This document shows positions 36,743 through 44,946 of a stretch of DNA of 64,000 bases, piece after piece. The DNA is from Streptomyces sp. NRRL B-1347 (GTDB taxonomy: Bacteria; Actinomycetota; Actinomycetes; Streptomycetales; Streptomycetaceae): positions 62,001 to 126,000 of the forward strand of contig NZ_JOJM01000011.1 in the NCBI RefSeq assembly GCF_000720325.1, read 5' to 3'. Below the pieces are notes generated by a model. That model saw only the letters and a program-made list of their open reading frames with translations. It was not told where the DNA came from and did not search any database. A program made the translations under genes and the position numbers. The first letter of the stretch is position 1, and each line of letters begins with the position of its first letter.

Positions 36743-36808
36743 GACGACACAGCCCGTCCCCCGCGACGACACAGCCCGTCATCCGCGACGGCACAGCTCG
36801 TCCCGCGC
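36743..36808 (+). repeat. Three tandem 22-bp repeats upstream of the nucleobase permease
   Basis: Copies at 36743-36764, 36765-36786 and 36787-36808 share the pattern GACGACACAGCCCGTC plus CCGC, with a few substitutions in the third. The period of 22 bp is two helical turns. The array ends 18 nt before the start codon, in the predicted 5' leader or promoter. Confidence 0.75.
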
Positions 36809-36826
36809 ACAGAAAGCGAACTCACC

Positions 36827-38263
36827 ATGGATCTCGGCGTGCGCTGGAGACTGCACGGCGACGGGCGCACCCCCGCGCCCGGGGCCGTCGTCCGACCCGA
36901 CGAACGGCTCTCGTGGCCCCGCACGTTCGGGCTCGGCGCCCAGCACGTGGTGGCGATGTTCGGGGCGTCGTTCGTCGCCCCGGTCCTGATGGGCCTCGAT
37001 CCGAACCTCGCGATCATGATGTCGGGCGTCGCGACCGTCATCTTCCTGCTCGCCACCCGCGGCCGGGTGCCCAGCTACCTCGGCTGCTCGCTGTCGTTCG
37101 TGGGCGTGGCGGCCGTGATCCGCGCCCAGGGCGGCTCCAGCGCCACGGTGACGGGCGCGGTGTTCGTGGTGGGCGCGGCGCTGTTCGTGGTGGGGCTCGC
37201 CGTGCAGCGGTTCGGCGCGCGGATCATCCACGCGGCGATGCCCCCGATCGTCACCGGCGCGGTCGTCATGCTGATCGGCTTCAACCTCGCCCCGGTCACG
37301 GCCGCGACCTACTGGCCGCAGGACCAGTGGACGGCGCTGTTCGTCATGCTGTTCACCGGATTGGCCGTGGTGTGCCTGCGGGGTTTCTGGTCCCGGGTCG
37401 CGATCTTCCTGGGTCTGATCTTCGGCTACGCGCTGTCCTGGGCCCTCGACGCGCTCTTCGGCAAGATCCACTCGGCGGACGGCTCCGGCAAGGTCACCGA
37501 CCACTGGCGCCTCGACCTGTCGGCGGTCGACCACGCGGACTGGATCGGCCTTCCCACCTTCCACGGGCCGAGCTTCGAGTGGTCGGCGATCCTCGTCGCC
37601 CTGCCCGTCGTGATCGCCCTGGTCGCCGAGAACGCGGGCCACGTCAAGGCGGTCGGCGAGATGACCGGCGACCCGCTGGACGACAAGCTCGGCACCGCGA
37701 TCTCCGCGGACGGCGCCGCGTCCATGCTGTCCACCGCGGTCGGCGGCCCGCCCAACACCACGTACTCCGAGAACATCGGCGTGATGGCCGCGACCCGCGT
37801 CTACTCCACGGCCGCGTACTGGGCGGCCGCGGCCTTCGCGCTGCTCTTCGGCCTGTGCCCGAAGTTCGGCGCGGTCGTCGCCGCGATCCCCGGCGGCGTG
37901 CTCGGCGGCATCACCGTGATCCTGTACGGCATGATCGGCCTGCTCGGCGCCCAGATCTGGATCAATGCGAAGGTCGACCTGCGCAATCCGCTGAACCTGG
38001 TCCCGGCCGCCGCCGGCATCATCATCGGCGTCGGCAACGTCTCGCTGAAGTTCACCGACACCTTCTCCCTCAGCGGCATCGCCCTCGGCACCATCGTGGT
38101 GATCACCGGCTACCACGTGCTGCGCGCCTTCGCCCCCGCGCACCTCAAGTCCCAGGAGCCGCTGCTCGATTCGGGGACGTCGTCGTACGACGAGCCGGAC
38201 ACGGACGGGACCCGCGAGGACGCCGGTCCCGGTCCCACCGCTCAGCCGCGCGCCAAGTCGTAG
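36827..38263 (+). CDS. Uracil/xanthine permease, nucleobase:cation symporter-2 family
   Basis: A 478-residue permease with about 12-14 helices. It starts with a cytoplasmic segment (RLSWPRTFGLGAQHVVAMFGASFVAPVLMG), the NCS2 signature region. The mid-protein carries VALVAENAGHVKAVGEMTG, in which the Glu is a substrate-binding residue of UraA-type proteins, and VGGPPNTTYSENIGVMAATRV, the second signature. The C-tail is hydrophilic. Closest to the uracil branch by these motifs. A triple 22-bp repeat lies just upstream. Its last 22 bp overlap the 3' end of the convergent GH6 gene. Confidence 0.93.
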   Translation: MDLGVRWRLHGDGRTPAPGAVVRPDERLSWPRTFGLGAQHVVAMFGASFVAPVLMGLDPNLAIMMSGVATVIFLLATRGRVPSYLGCSLSFVGVAAVIRAQGGSSATVTGAVFVVGAALFVVGLAVQRFGARIIHAAMPPIVTGAVVMLIGFNLAPVTAATYWPQDQWTALFVMLFTGLAVVCLRGFWSRVAIFLGLIFGYALSWALDALFGKIHSADGSGKVTDHWRLDLSAVDHADWIGLPTFHGPSFEWSAILVALPVVIALVAENAGHVKAVGEMTGDPLDDKLGTAISADGAASMLSTAVGGPPNTTYSENIGVMAATRVYSTAAYWAAAAFALLFGLCPKFGAVVAAIPGGVLGGITVILYGMIGLLGAQIWINAKVDLRNPLNLVPAAAGIIIGVGNVSLKFTDTFSLSGIALGTIVVITGYHVLRAFAPAHLKSQEPLLDSGTSSYDEPDTDGTREDAGPGPTAQPRAKS

Positions 38264-39357
38264 GCGTAGCCGGGCGAGAAGGTGCCGGGCCTGCCCCGGC
38301 ACCCGTCCGACTCCCCGGGCAGCTTGACCCACAGATAGGCGTCGATGCGGGCCTCGCCGGTGCGCAGCGTGGGCGGGCGGCCGAGGCGGCGCCCCGCGGG
38401 GTCGCACCACCGTCCGTCCGCCGGGGCCCCGTTGCCGTTGCGGCTGGTGTCGATGACGGCGCCGAGGCCGCGCGGCCCGCCCAGGGCGGTGAGGACCCGG
38501 CGCGCGTACGCCACTTCGGCGGCCGTGCGGTGGAAGTTGGACACGTTCGTGAACACCCCGTCCGAGGAGGCGGCGGACGCCGCGCCCGCCCGGCGCAGCG
38601 CGGCCGCCTGCCGCTCGGCCCGGTGCCAGCCCGAGTGCCCGCCGTCGTGGTAGACGCGCGCCGCGGGGTTCGCCCGCTTCAGGACGGCACCCGCGCGGGC
38701 GAGGGCCGCGAACCGCCGTGACCGCTCGCCCGGGGACAGGCAGTCCGCGAGCGCGACGGCGTCGGGCTCCAGGATGACGACGACCTCGCGGGAACCGAGG
38801 CCCGCCGCGAACCGCTTGATCCACTGGGCGTACGCGGCGAGGTGCGGCGCGCCGCCCCGCGAGGGGCCGCCGCAGTCGCGGTTCGGGATCGCGTACGCGA
38901 CGAGCACCGGAACCCGGTCGCCCGCCCGGGACGTCACCGCCCGCACCCGGGCCGTGACGGCCCACGGCCGGGGGTCGGTGAACCACACGGCGGCGGGCCG
39001 CGCGGCGATCCGGGACGCGATCAGCGGCCTCCTCGGGTCGTCCCTGTGGGCCCGCACCCACGCCACGACCTGAGCGCCCTCGTGCCGGTACAGACGGCCG
39101 GCGGCGCCCGCCGCGGCCCGACCGGACGGCGGCTGCGCAGGCCGCGCCGACGACGAGCGCCCCGACGGCTCCGGGCCCGACCGCGACCCCTCCACGGCCC
39201 CGGTCCCGCTCCGGTGCCCGCCCGTCCCGTCGTCCCCTGCCACGGTCACCGCCCCGGCCAGCACTCCGACGGCCGCGACCAGCAGGGTCGCCGTCGCCGT
39301 GATCCCACCGAGGCCGCGCCGCCGCCCGCCGCGGCCGCGCGCACGTGTCTCCCCCAC
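38242..39357 (-). CDS. Glycoside hydrolase family 6 protein (endoglucanase/cellobiohydrolase family)
   Basis: A 371-residue exported or membrane-anchored GH6 enzyme. A basic start and one hydrophobic segment (TATATLLVAAVGVLAGAVTVAG, about 21-42) lead to a Ser/Pro-rich linker and the catalytic domain. Family motifs in order: VLVAYAIPNRDCGG; VVVILEPDAVALADC with the general acid Asp 199; HDGGHSGWH; FTNVSNFHRT; VIDTSRNGNG; WCDPAGRRLG; DAYLWVKLPGESDG. No cellulose-binding module is present, so soluble beta-1,4-glucans are more likely substrates. GTG at 39357 is the chosen start. The gene overlaps the permease gene by 22 bp at its 3' end. Confidence 0.93.
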   Translation of the reverse strand: MGETRARGRGGRRRGLGGITATATLLVAAVGVLAGAVTVAGDDGTGGHRSGTGAVEGSRSGPEPSGRSSSARPAQPPSGRAAAGAAGRLYRHEGAQVVAWVRAHRDDPRRPLIASRIAARPAAVWFTDPRPWAVTARVRAVTSRAGDRVPVLVAYAIPNRDCGGPSRGGAPHLAAYAQWIKRFAAGLGSREVVVILEPDAVALADCLSPGERSRRFAALARAGAVLKRANPAARVYHDGGHSGWHRAERQAAALRRAGAASAASSDGVFTNVSNFHRTAAEVAYARRVLTALGGPRGLGAVIDTSRNGNGAPADGRWCDPAGRRLGRPPTLRTGEARIDAYLWVKLPGESDGCRGRPGTFSPGYAYDLARG

Positions 39358-39475
39358 GTCCCGCTCCCCCCTCGTACCGCTCCCCCGGGGGGTCCTTGCG
39401 GGCTCGTTCCCCCGTTCTGGGGAAGCGCCCGCCCGGCGGACCCCTGCGCCAGGCTAGGGCTGGGACCCTGCCCCC

Positions 39476-40201
39476 ATGGCGCGGTTGGAGCGGTTGGCCG
39501 AGTGCACTCACCCGGCGCACGGAGTGGACGTGGTGGCGCACGGCGTGGACGCGGTGGTGGCGCGCATGCGCGCCCTTGACAGGACGTGGCCGCGCCGGGA
39601 CGGCGTCGCGGTCTTCAACCGCGTGTATCTCGCGGTGACTCAGGAGGTCGGCCGGCACGTCGGCGCGGGCGCGTTCCCGGACGTCGAGGCCGCCGTCACG
39701 CTGGACGTCCGCTTCGCCGAGCGCTATCTGGCGGCCGTGGACGCGGTGGCCGCCGACCGGTGCCCGCCCGCCTGCTGGCGCCCGCTGTTCCAGCTGCGGA
39801 GGCATCCCGGCGTACGGCCGCTGCAGTTCGCCCTGGCGGGTGTGAACGCGCACATCGGGCACGACCTGGCGCTCGCCGTGGTGGACACCTGCCGCTCCAT
39901 CGGCTGCGAACCGGCCGACCTGGAGGACGAGTTCGACCGCGTGGGCGACATCCTCGTGTCGCTGGAGGAGCGCGTCCGCGAAGAGCTGATGCCGGGCCCC
40001 GACGTCTTCCAGGTCGCCGATCCGCTCACCCATCTGCTGGGCTCCTGGAGTCTGGAGCGGGCCCGGGACACCGCCTGGTCGACGGCGCGCGCCCTGTGGG
40101 CACTGCGCCAATTCCCCGGGCTCGCCGCGGAGTTGCGGGAGCGGCTCGACGGCGCGGTGGGCCTCGTGGGGCGGATGCTGCTCACTCCGCTGCCCGACTG
40201 A
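39476..40201 (+). CDS. DUF5995 family protein
   Basis: A 241-residue all-helical cytoplasmic protein. It has conserved-looking stretches RDGVAVFNRVYLAVT, FPDVEAAVTLDVRFAERYL, RPLQFALAGVNAHIGHDLALAVV and DPLTHLLGSWSLERARDTAW, consistent with DUF5995 from memory. His/Asp residues in NAHIGHDL and HLLG suggest a possible metal site, resembling hemerythrin-like helical bundles in style only. A TAGGGC at 39455-39460 is a possible -10, giving a short leader before the ATG at 39476. Function is unknown. Confidence 0.78.
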   Translation: MARLERLAECTHPAHGVDVVAHGVDAVVARMRALDRTWPRRDGVAVFNRVYLAVTQEVGRHVGAGAFPDVEAAVTLDVRFAERYLAAVDAVAADRCPPACWRPLFQLRRHPGVRPLQFALAGVNAHIGHDLALAVVDTCRSIGCEPADLEDEFDRVGDILVSLEERVREELMPGPDVFQVADPLTHLLGSWSLERARDTAWSTARALWALRQFPGLAAELRERLDGAVGLVGRMLLTPLPD

Positions 40202-40304
40202 CGCCGGACCGATCCGGCCGGCGGCACGGCGGGCGCCCCGGAACTCCCCCGCGTTCTTTGTACGTTGAACCGGCCAGCGCGATCCCGACCGCAGGAGGAC
40301 GACG

Positions 40305-41234
40305 ATGACGACCCGACTCGGACTCGGCCTGCCCCAGATGAAGTGGGCGGACCTGGGGCGCGACGTCCCGGACGTGGCGCGCTGCGCCGAGCGGACCGGC
40401 TTCGACAGCGTGTGGGTCTTCGAGCGCGTCCTGTTCCCCGAGCCCGCCGCGCACGGCCTGTACGGCGTCCCGGGACTGCCCTGGCCCGACGACTACCGCT
40501 CGGTCGCGGACCCGCTGGTCACGCTGGCCCTCGCCGCGACGGCCACCGAGCGGGCCCGGCTCGGCACCAGCGTCCTGGTGGCCCCGCTGCACGTGCCGTT
40601 CCAGCTGGCCCGCTCGCTCGCCTCGCTGGACGCGGCGAGCGGCGGCCGGGTGGTCGCGGGCCTCGGCACCGGCTGGTCCGTGGACGAGTACGCGGCCTCG
40701 TCGGTGGCGCCCTTCGAGCGGCGCGGCGCGGTCCTCGACGAGGTCATCGACGTGTGCCGGGCGGTGTGGGGCCCCGACCCGGTGGCGTACGAGGGCGGGC
40801 TGACGCGGATCGTGCCGTCGGAGGTCGGCCCGAAGCCCGCGCGGCCCATCCCGATCCTGCTGCCCGCGAACGGCCCGCGCGCGCTGCGCCGCCTGGTGGA
40901 CCGGGCGGACGGCTGGATGCCGATCGGCACGGGCGCCGACAAGCTCGCCGCGCAGTGGCGGCGGGTCCGGGAGACGGCCGCCGAGCGCGGCCGCGAGGAG
41001 CCCGTCCGGTCCGTGCTGCGCGTGAACCCCCAGTACACGCCCAAGGCCTACGACGGCGAACGGCGCGCGCCGTTCCAGGGCTGCGTCGAGCAGATCACCG
41101 AGGACCTGGCCGCGCACGCCGCGGTGGGCCTGGACGAGATCCTCATCGACGTCCAGGCGAGCGTGCGCGACGCGCAGGAGCTCAAGGACGTCGCCGCAGA
41201 GCTGTACGCGGCGGCGCGGGCCGCGGGGGTGTAG
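40305..41234 (+). CDS. LLM class F420-dependent oxidoreductase
   Basis: A 309-residue luciferase-like TIM-barrel oxidoreductase. It starts TRLGLGLPQMKWADLG and contains CAERTGFDSVWVFERV, LGTSVLVAPLHVPFQLARSLASLDAASGGRVVAGLGTGW and WGPDPVAYEG. RVNPQYTP and ITEDLAAHAAVGLDEILIDVQ lie near the C-terminus. The pattern fits the F420-dependent subgroup of actinobacteria. The ATG at 40305 has AGGAGG upstream. The upstream region holds TACGTT (40261-40266), and GGAAC at 40240 followed 19 nt later by GTT, a possible extracytoplasmic sigma-factor promoter; this is weak. The substrate is unknown. Confidence 0.9.
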   Translation: MTTRLGLGLPQMKWADLGRDVPDVARCAERTGFDSVWVFERVLFPEPAAHGLYGVPGLPWPDDYRSVADPLVTLALAATATERARLGTSVLVAPLHVPFQLARSLASLDAASGGRVVAGLGTGWSVDEYAASSVAPFERRGAVLDEVIDVCRAVWGPDPVAYEGGLTRIVPSEVGPKPARPIPILLPANGPRALRRLVDRADGWMPIGTGADKLAAQWRRVRETAAERGREEPVRSVLRVNPQYTPKAYDGERRAPFQGCVEQITEDLAAHAAVGLDEILIDVQASVRDAQELKDVAAELYAAARAAGV

Positions 41235-41243
41235 CGCGGCTTC

Positions 41244-41273
41244 GGGGCCCCGCCCCTGCGGGTGCGGGGCCCC
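41244..41273. terminator. Bidirectional terminator between oxidoreductase and davB genes
   Basis: A perfect 10-bp stem (41244-41253 with 41264-41273, GGGGCCCCGC) with a 10-nt loop between convergent genes. Confidence 0.75.
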
Positions 41274-41280
41274 GGTCGCC

Positions 41281-42975
41281 TCAGTCCTCCGGCAGCTCGA
41301 CCGGCGCGATCTCGTCGTAGAGGTCGCCGGGGCCGGGGTTCGTCGCGTCGGTGGTGCCGCCCAGGTGGTGCATGACGCCCCACACGGCGTTCAGGGCCGT
41401 CGTCACGGCGCCCTCGGCCCAGCCCGCCGTCCAGGAGATGTCGTCGCCCGCGAGGAAGATGCCGCGCTTGTCCTCGGGGAGGCGGTCCTGCATGAAGTGC
41501 GTGAACAGGCGGCGCTGGTAGCGGTAGTGGCCCGGCAGGTTGGCCTTGAACGCGCCCATGAAGTAGGGCTCGTTCTCCCAGGACACGGTCACCGGGTTGC
41601 CGATGATGTGCTTCCTGATGTCGACCTTCGGGTAGATCTCGCCGAGCGACTTGAGCATGACGTCCATGCGCTCGTTCGCCGACAGCGGCAGCCACTTCAG
41701 GCTGTCGTCGCACCAGGTGTAGGACAGGCAGATGACGGCGGGCTTGTCCGGTCCGTCGTCGAGCAGGTAGGTGCCGCGCGTCATCCGGTCGGTGAGCGTC
41801 ATCGACATGACGTCCCGGCCCGTCTCCTCGTCCTTGTCCAGCCAGAAGGGCCGGTCCACGGGCACGAAGAGCTTCGAGCTCTCCATGTAGTGGGTCCGCT
41901 CCATCGCCGTCCAGTGGTCGATGGGGAACAGCGAGTCGTCGCACTCGATCTTGGAGAGCAGCATCCAGGACTGGGCGGTGAAGATCGCCGTCCGGTAGGT
42001 GCGGATGTCGCCGTTCGCGTCGGTGACCGTGATGTTGTTGCCCGCGGTCCGGTGCAGACGGGTCACGGCGGGCTTCGGCACGCGGCCCTCGTGCAGCTCG
42101 GCGAGGGAGGTGCCGAGCGGCCAGTGCACGATCTTCTGCGGCTCGCGGTCCCACAGGCGGAGCGGCAGCTGCTGCGAGCCGCCGACGATGCCGCGGTGGT
42201 GGTCGTCCGCCTCGGTGTAGACGACGCGCAGGATCTCCAGGATGGAGTTCGGGAAGTCGGTGTCCCAGCCGCCGGTGCCGAAGCCGACCTGGCCGAAGAT
42301 CTCGCGGTGCCGGAAGGACTTGAAGGCCTCGGACTCGCAGAGGAAGCCGTAGAAGGTCTGGTTGTCGAGCTTCTCGACGAGCTTCGCCCAGATCTCGCGG
42401 ATCTTCGGCACGTCGCGCTCGCGCAGCGCGCGGTTCATGTCGGAGAAGTCCGCGCCCTCCTCCAGGCAGTCGTTCCACGCCTTCGCCACGTCGCGGTAGA
42501 CCTGCGGCAGGTCGGCGACGGTCTCCGCGTAGTGCGACTCGCCCTTGAGGTCGACGACGGTCGACGGCGTCGACTCCGCGAGGGGGTTGGGGAACGGCCG
42601 GGTCTCGAGGCCCACCAGGTCGATGTAGTGCTGGAGCGCCGTCGAGGACGGCGGGAAGCGCATCGCGCCCATCTCGGCGGTCAGCGACGGGTCGCAGCCC
42701 TCGAAGCCGACGGTGCGAAGGCGGCCGCCGATCTGGTCGGCCTCGTACACGACGGGCTTGAGGCCCATCTTCATCAGCTCGTACGCCGCCACGATGCCGG
42801 ACAGGCCGCCGCCGATGACGGCCACCTCGGTGCCGTGCTCGGTCGCGGGTATCTGCCCGAGCCCCGCCGGGTGGGCGAGGAAGTCGTCGTACGCGTACGG
42901 GAAGTCCGGCCCGAACATGGTGATGGGCGGCTGCGCGTCGGTGTGCTGGACGGCGGTGGGCACCGTGGACGTCAT
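41281..42975 (-). CDS. davB: L-lysine 2-monooxygenase-like flavin amine oxidase (DavB family)
   Basis: A 564-residue FAD enzyme. The start region PITMFGPDFPYAYDDFLAH leads to the Rossmann motif VAVIGGGLSGIVAAYELMK (about 51-69), VVYEADQIGGRLRT, QVGFGTGGWDTDFPNS, HYMESSKLFV, DVMSMTLTDRMTRGTY and the C-terminal FAD site FLAGDDISWTAGWAEGA. These segments match my recollection of Pseudomonas lysine 2-monooxygenase (560 residues) almost throughout; tryptophan 2-monooxygenase IaaM is a more distant relative. The reaction is oxidative decarboxylation of L-lysine to 5-aminovaleramide. The AAGGAG before ATG 42975 is good. It follows davA by 54 nt on the same strand. The substrate (lysine against another basic or aromatic amino acid) is inferred. 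Confidence 0.82.
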   Translation of the reverse strand: MTSTVPTAVQHTDAQPPITMFGPDFPYAYDDFLAHPAGLGQIPATEHGTEVAVIGGGLSGIVAAYELMKMGLKPVVYEADQIGGRLRTVGFEGCDPSLTAEMGAMRFPPSSTALQHYIDLVGLETRPFPNPLAESTPSTVVDLKGESHYAETVADLPQVYRDVAKAWNDCLEEGADFSDMNRALRERDVPKIREIWAKLVEKLDNQTFYGFLCESEAFKSFRHREIFGQVGFGTGGWDTDFPNSILEILRVVYTEADDHHRGIVGGSQQLPLRLWDREPQKIVHWPLGTSLAELHEGRVPKPAVTRLHRTAGNNITVTDANGDIRTYRTAIFTAQSWMLLSKIECDDSLFPIDHWTAMERTHYMESSKLFVPVDRPFWLDKDEETGRDVMSMTLTDRMTRGTYLLDDGPDKPAVICLSYTWCDDSLKWLPLSANERMDVMLKSLGEIYPKVDIRKHIIGNPVTVSWENEPYFMGAFKANLPGHYRYQRRLFTHFMQDRLPEDKRGIFLAGDDISWTAGWAEGAVTTALNAVWGVMHHLGGTTDATNPGPGDLYDEIAPVELPED

Positions 42976-43029
42976 GGGGTACGGACTCCTTGCACAGTAC
43001 GGAACGGTGGTGCGGGTGGGGACTCGGCC

Positions 43030-43827
43030 TCAGCCGAGGGACGCGTACAGGCCGGGGCGGCGGTCGCGCAGATAGGGGTTGGCCTCGCGGGAGGCGGCCA
43101 GGAACTCCGGGTCGGCGTCGGCGAACACCAGCTCGTCGCCGCGCCCGGCGCGGGCGCGGGCCACGCCGTCGGGGCCCGCGAGCGTCGACAGGCCGACGAA
43201 CTCGAACTCGCCCTCGTGGCCGACGCGGTTGACGTACGCGACGTACATCTGGTTCTCGAAGGCCCGCACGGGCACGACCGACTCGGCGACGAACTGGAAG
43301 GGGTGCATCTGGGCCGTCGGGACGAGCAGCAGGTCGGTGCCCGCGAGGGCGTGCGCGCGGACGTTCTCCGGGAACTCCACGTCGTAGCAGATCATCAGGC
43401 CGATCCGGACGCCGTCGAGCTCGGCCTGGACGACCGTCCGCTCGCCGGGCGTGAAGTGGTCGCGCTCGAAGCAGCCGAAGAGGTGGGTCTTGCGGTAGTT
43501 CGCGAGGCGGGTGCCGTCGGCGTCGATGAGCTGGACGGCGTTGTAGACGTGCTCGCCGTCGCGCTCCGGGTAGGCGTAGGCGACGGCCAGGCCGTGGCGC
43601 ACGGCGATGTCGGCGACGGCGTCGGCCGCCTCGCCGTCCGCGGGCTCGGCCAGGCGCGGCACGTCGTCGCCGATGGCGTAGCCCGTCAGGAACATCTCCG
43701 GCGTCACCAGGAGCCGCGCCCCGGCGGCCGCGGCGCGGGCGGCGGCCTCGTCAAGGACCTTGAGGTTGGCGGCGACGGAGCCGGGACGACCCGAGCTCTG
43801 GAGCAGGGCGGTGCGCAGCGGCGGCAT
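43030..43827 (-). CDS. davA: 5-aminovaleramide amidohydrolase-like nitrilase-superfamily enzyme (DavA family)
   Basis: A 265-residue carbon-nitrogen hydrolase with the full triad: Glu 44 in LLVTPEMFLTGY, Lys 113 in NYRKTHLFG, and Cys 147 in GLMICYDVEFPENVR. Length and sequence style match DavA, which hydrolyses 5-aminovaleramide to 5-aminovalerate, the step after DavB. The ATG at 43827 is chosen for the GAGG site; 18 nt of upstream open frame lack one. It heads the davA-davB transcript. A promoter is predicted at 43881-43910, with three CGTTGCG copies directly upstream. Indole-3-acetamide hydrolase activity is the alternative if the partner acts on tryptophan. Confidence 0.82.
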   Translation of the reverse strand: MPPLRTALLQSSGRPGSVAANLKVLDEAAARAAAAGARLLVTPEMFLTGYAIGDDVPRLAEPADGEAADAVADIAVRHGLAVAYAYPERDGEHVYNAVQLIDADGTRLANYRKTHLFGCFERDHFTPGERTVVQAELDGVRIGLMICYDVEFPENVRAHALAGTDLLLVPTAQMHPFQFVAESVVPVRAFENQMYVAYVNRVGHEGEFEFVGLSTLAGPDGVARARAGRGDELVFADADPEFLAASREANPYLRDRRPGLYASLG

Positions 43828-43880
43828 GGCGGACCTCGGGGGCACAGGAGGGGCGCGGACAGGTGGAGTGAGTCGGATAG

Positions 43881-43978
43881 ACCGTACGTTTCGCGGGAGT
43901 GACGGGACAAGACACGACCGTTGCGCCTGCCCGTACGATCCGTTGCGCGTCGAAGGCCCCGGGCGGAGATTCGTTGCG
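43881..43978 (-). promoter_or_regulatory. davA promoter with three phased CGTTGCG sites
   Basis: On the minus strand TTGTCC (43905-43910) and TACGGT (43881-43886) are 18 nt apart. CGTTGCG (plus-strand reading) occurs at 43919-43925, 43941-43947 and 43972-43978, steps of 22 and 31 bp, the first 8 nt upstream of the -35. Such phasing suits an Lrp/AsnC octamer. The rest of 43828-44197 shows no gene. Confidence 0.55.
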
Positions 43979-44197
43979 GGGCGGCGTACGGGTGGCGTAT
44001 GGACGGCGTACGAGGCGCGTCTGCGCGGCGTCCCTCGTGCTACGGGGGTCAGACCTGGGGCCCAGTCGGCCGCGCCGCGGCTCCCCCGCGCGGGGGAAGC
44101 GGAGAGCAGCCTCGGGCCCGACGTGCCGGGGCCCCTGTGCGGGAGATCGTGAAGTCACCCGGAACGACCGGGCCACTTCGACAGACGGAGGGCTCCC

Positions 44198-44806
44198 GTG
44201 AGCCGCATCACCTTCACCCGCAACAGCACCCGCGCCCTCGCCGTGAGCGCCGCGCTCCTGGTCACCGCGGGGGTGGCGGGCGTCGCCGTCGCGTCCGGCG
44301 AGGACGTCACGCGCCCGGTCCCGGTCGCCGATGAGCAGGCGAAGCCCCGTGAGGCGGCCGCGCTCACCGGCACGGGCAAGATGTTCCGCAAGACGACGGA
44401 GGACGTCACCTTCACCTTCGACGCCCACCTGGCCAAGCGGCACAACGGCGACCCGGGCAAGGCCACCGGCACCTTCAAGTTCGTCCACCTGGACAAGCCG
44501 GGCGGCAAGGGCGGCTGGGCCAAGGGCCGGATCGACTGCCTGGTGACGGGCGGCAAGGTGGCGACGGCGACCGGAATCATCACCGAGACCAACCTCAAGG
44601 AGATCAAGGGCGGCCGCGTCGGCTTCAGCGTCCACGACCAGGGCAAGAACGATCGCGTCGGCTACAGCTGGGGCGCGACCGGCGGCCCCACCGGCGACAA
44701 GAAGCTGCCCAAGTGCAACAGCGCCGCCCCCTTCGAGAAGCTCAAGAAGAACACGGGCGACTTCCACGTGACCCCGTGGAACCCGCCGTACCCCGAGGCC
44801 CGCTGA
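44198..44806 (+). CDS. Secreted protein of unknown function
   Basis: A 202-residue exported protein. A Sec signal peptide (about 1-33, RALAVSAALLVTAGVAGVAVASG) is followed by a beta-rich domain with EDVTFTFDAHLAKRH, ATGTFKFVHLD and GRVGFSVHDQGKNDRVGYSW. Two Cys (IDCLVTGG and LPKCNSA) can form a disulfide. I do not recognise the family with confidence. The start is GTG at 44198; ribosome-binding site is GGAGGG. It is divergent from davA across about 370 nt that hold the CGTTGCG array, so a regulatory link is possible but not shown. Confidence 0.78.
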   Translation: MSRITFTRNSTRALAVSAALLVTAGVAGVAVASGEDVTRPVPVADEQAKPREAAALTGTGKMFRKTTEDVTFTFDAHLAKRHNGDPGKATGTFKFVHLDKPGGKGGWAKGRIDCLVTGGKVATATGIITETNLKEIKGGRVGFSVHDQGKNDRVGYSWGATGGPTGDKKLPKCNSAAPFEKLKKNTGDFHVTPWNPPYPEAR

Positions 44807-44861
44807 GCCGGGGCGCGGGCTGCCCGCACGGGGGTCGGGCGGCCCGCGCCCCGCAGAGGCA

Positions 44862-44878
44862 GCGCCCCGAAGGGGCGC
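44862..44878. terminator. Terminator hairpin between secreted protein and asnC genes
   Basis: A 7-bp G+C stem (44862-44868 with 44872-44878, GCGCCCC) with a GAA loop, nested in a larger inverted region, between convergent genes. Confidence 0.6.
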
Positions 44879-44946
44879 GGGGCGTTGCCGATGTGCGGCT
44901 TCGCCGCGTGGGCGCGCCGAGCCACAACGCACCCGCAGCCGAAGAA

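Noticed and set aside
40240..40266. Extracytoplasmic sigma-factor promoter (GGAAC-N19-GTT) for the F420-dependent oxidoreductase
   Set aside because: Only short boxes match, the spacer is at the long end, and such matches are expected by chance; kept only as a remark under the gene.
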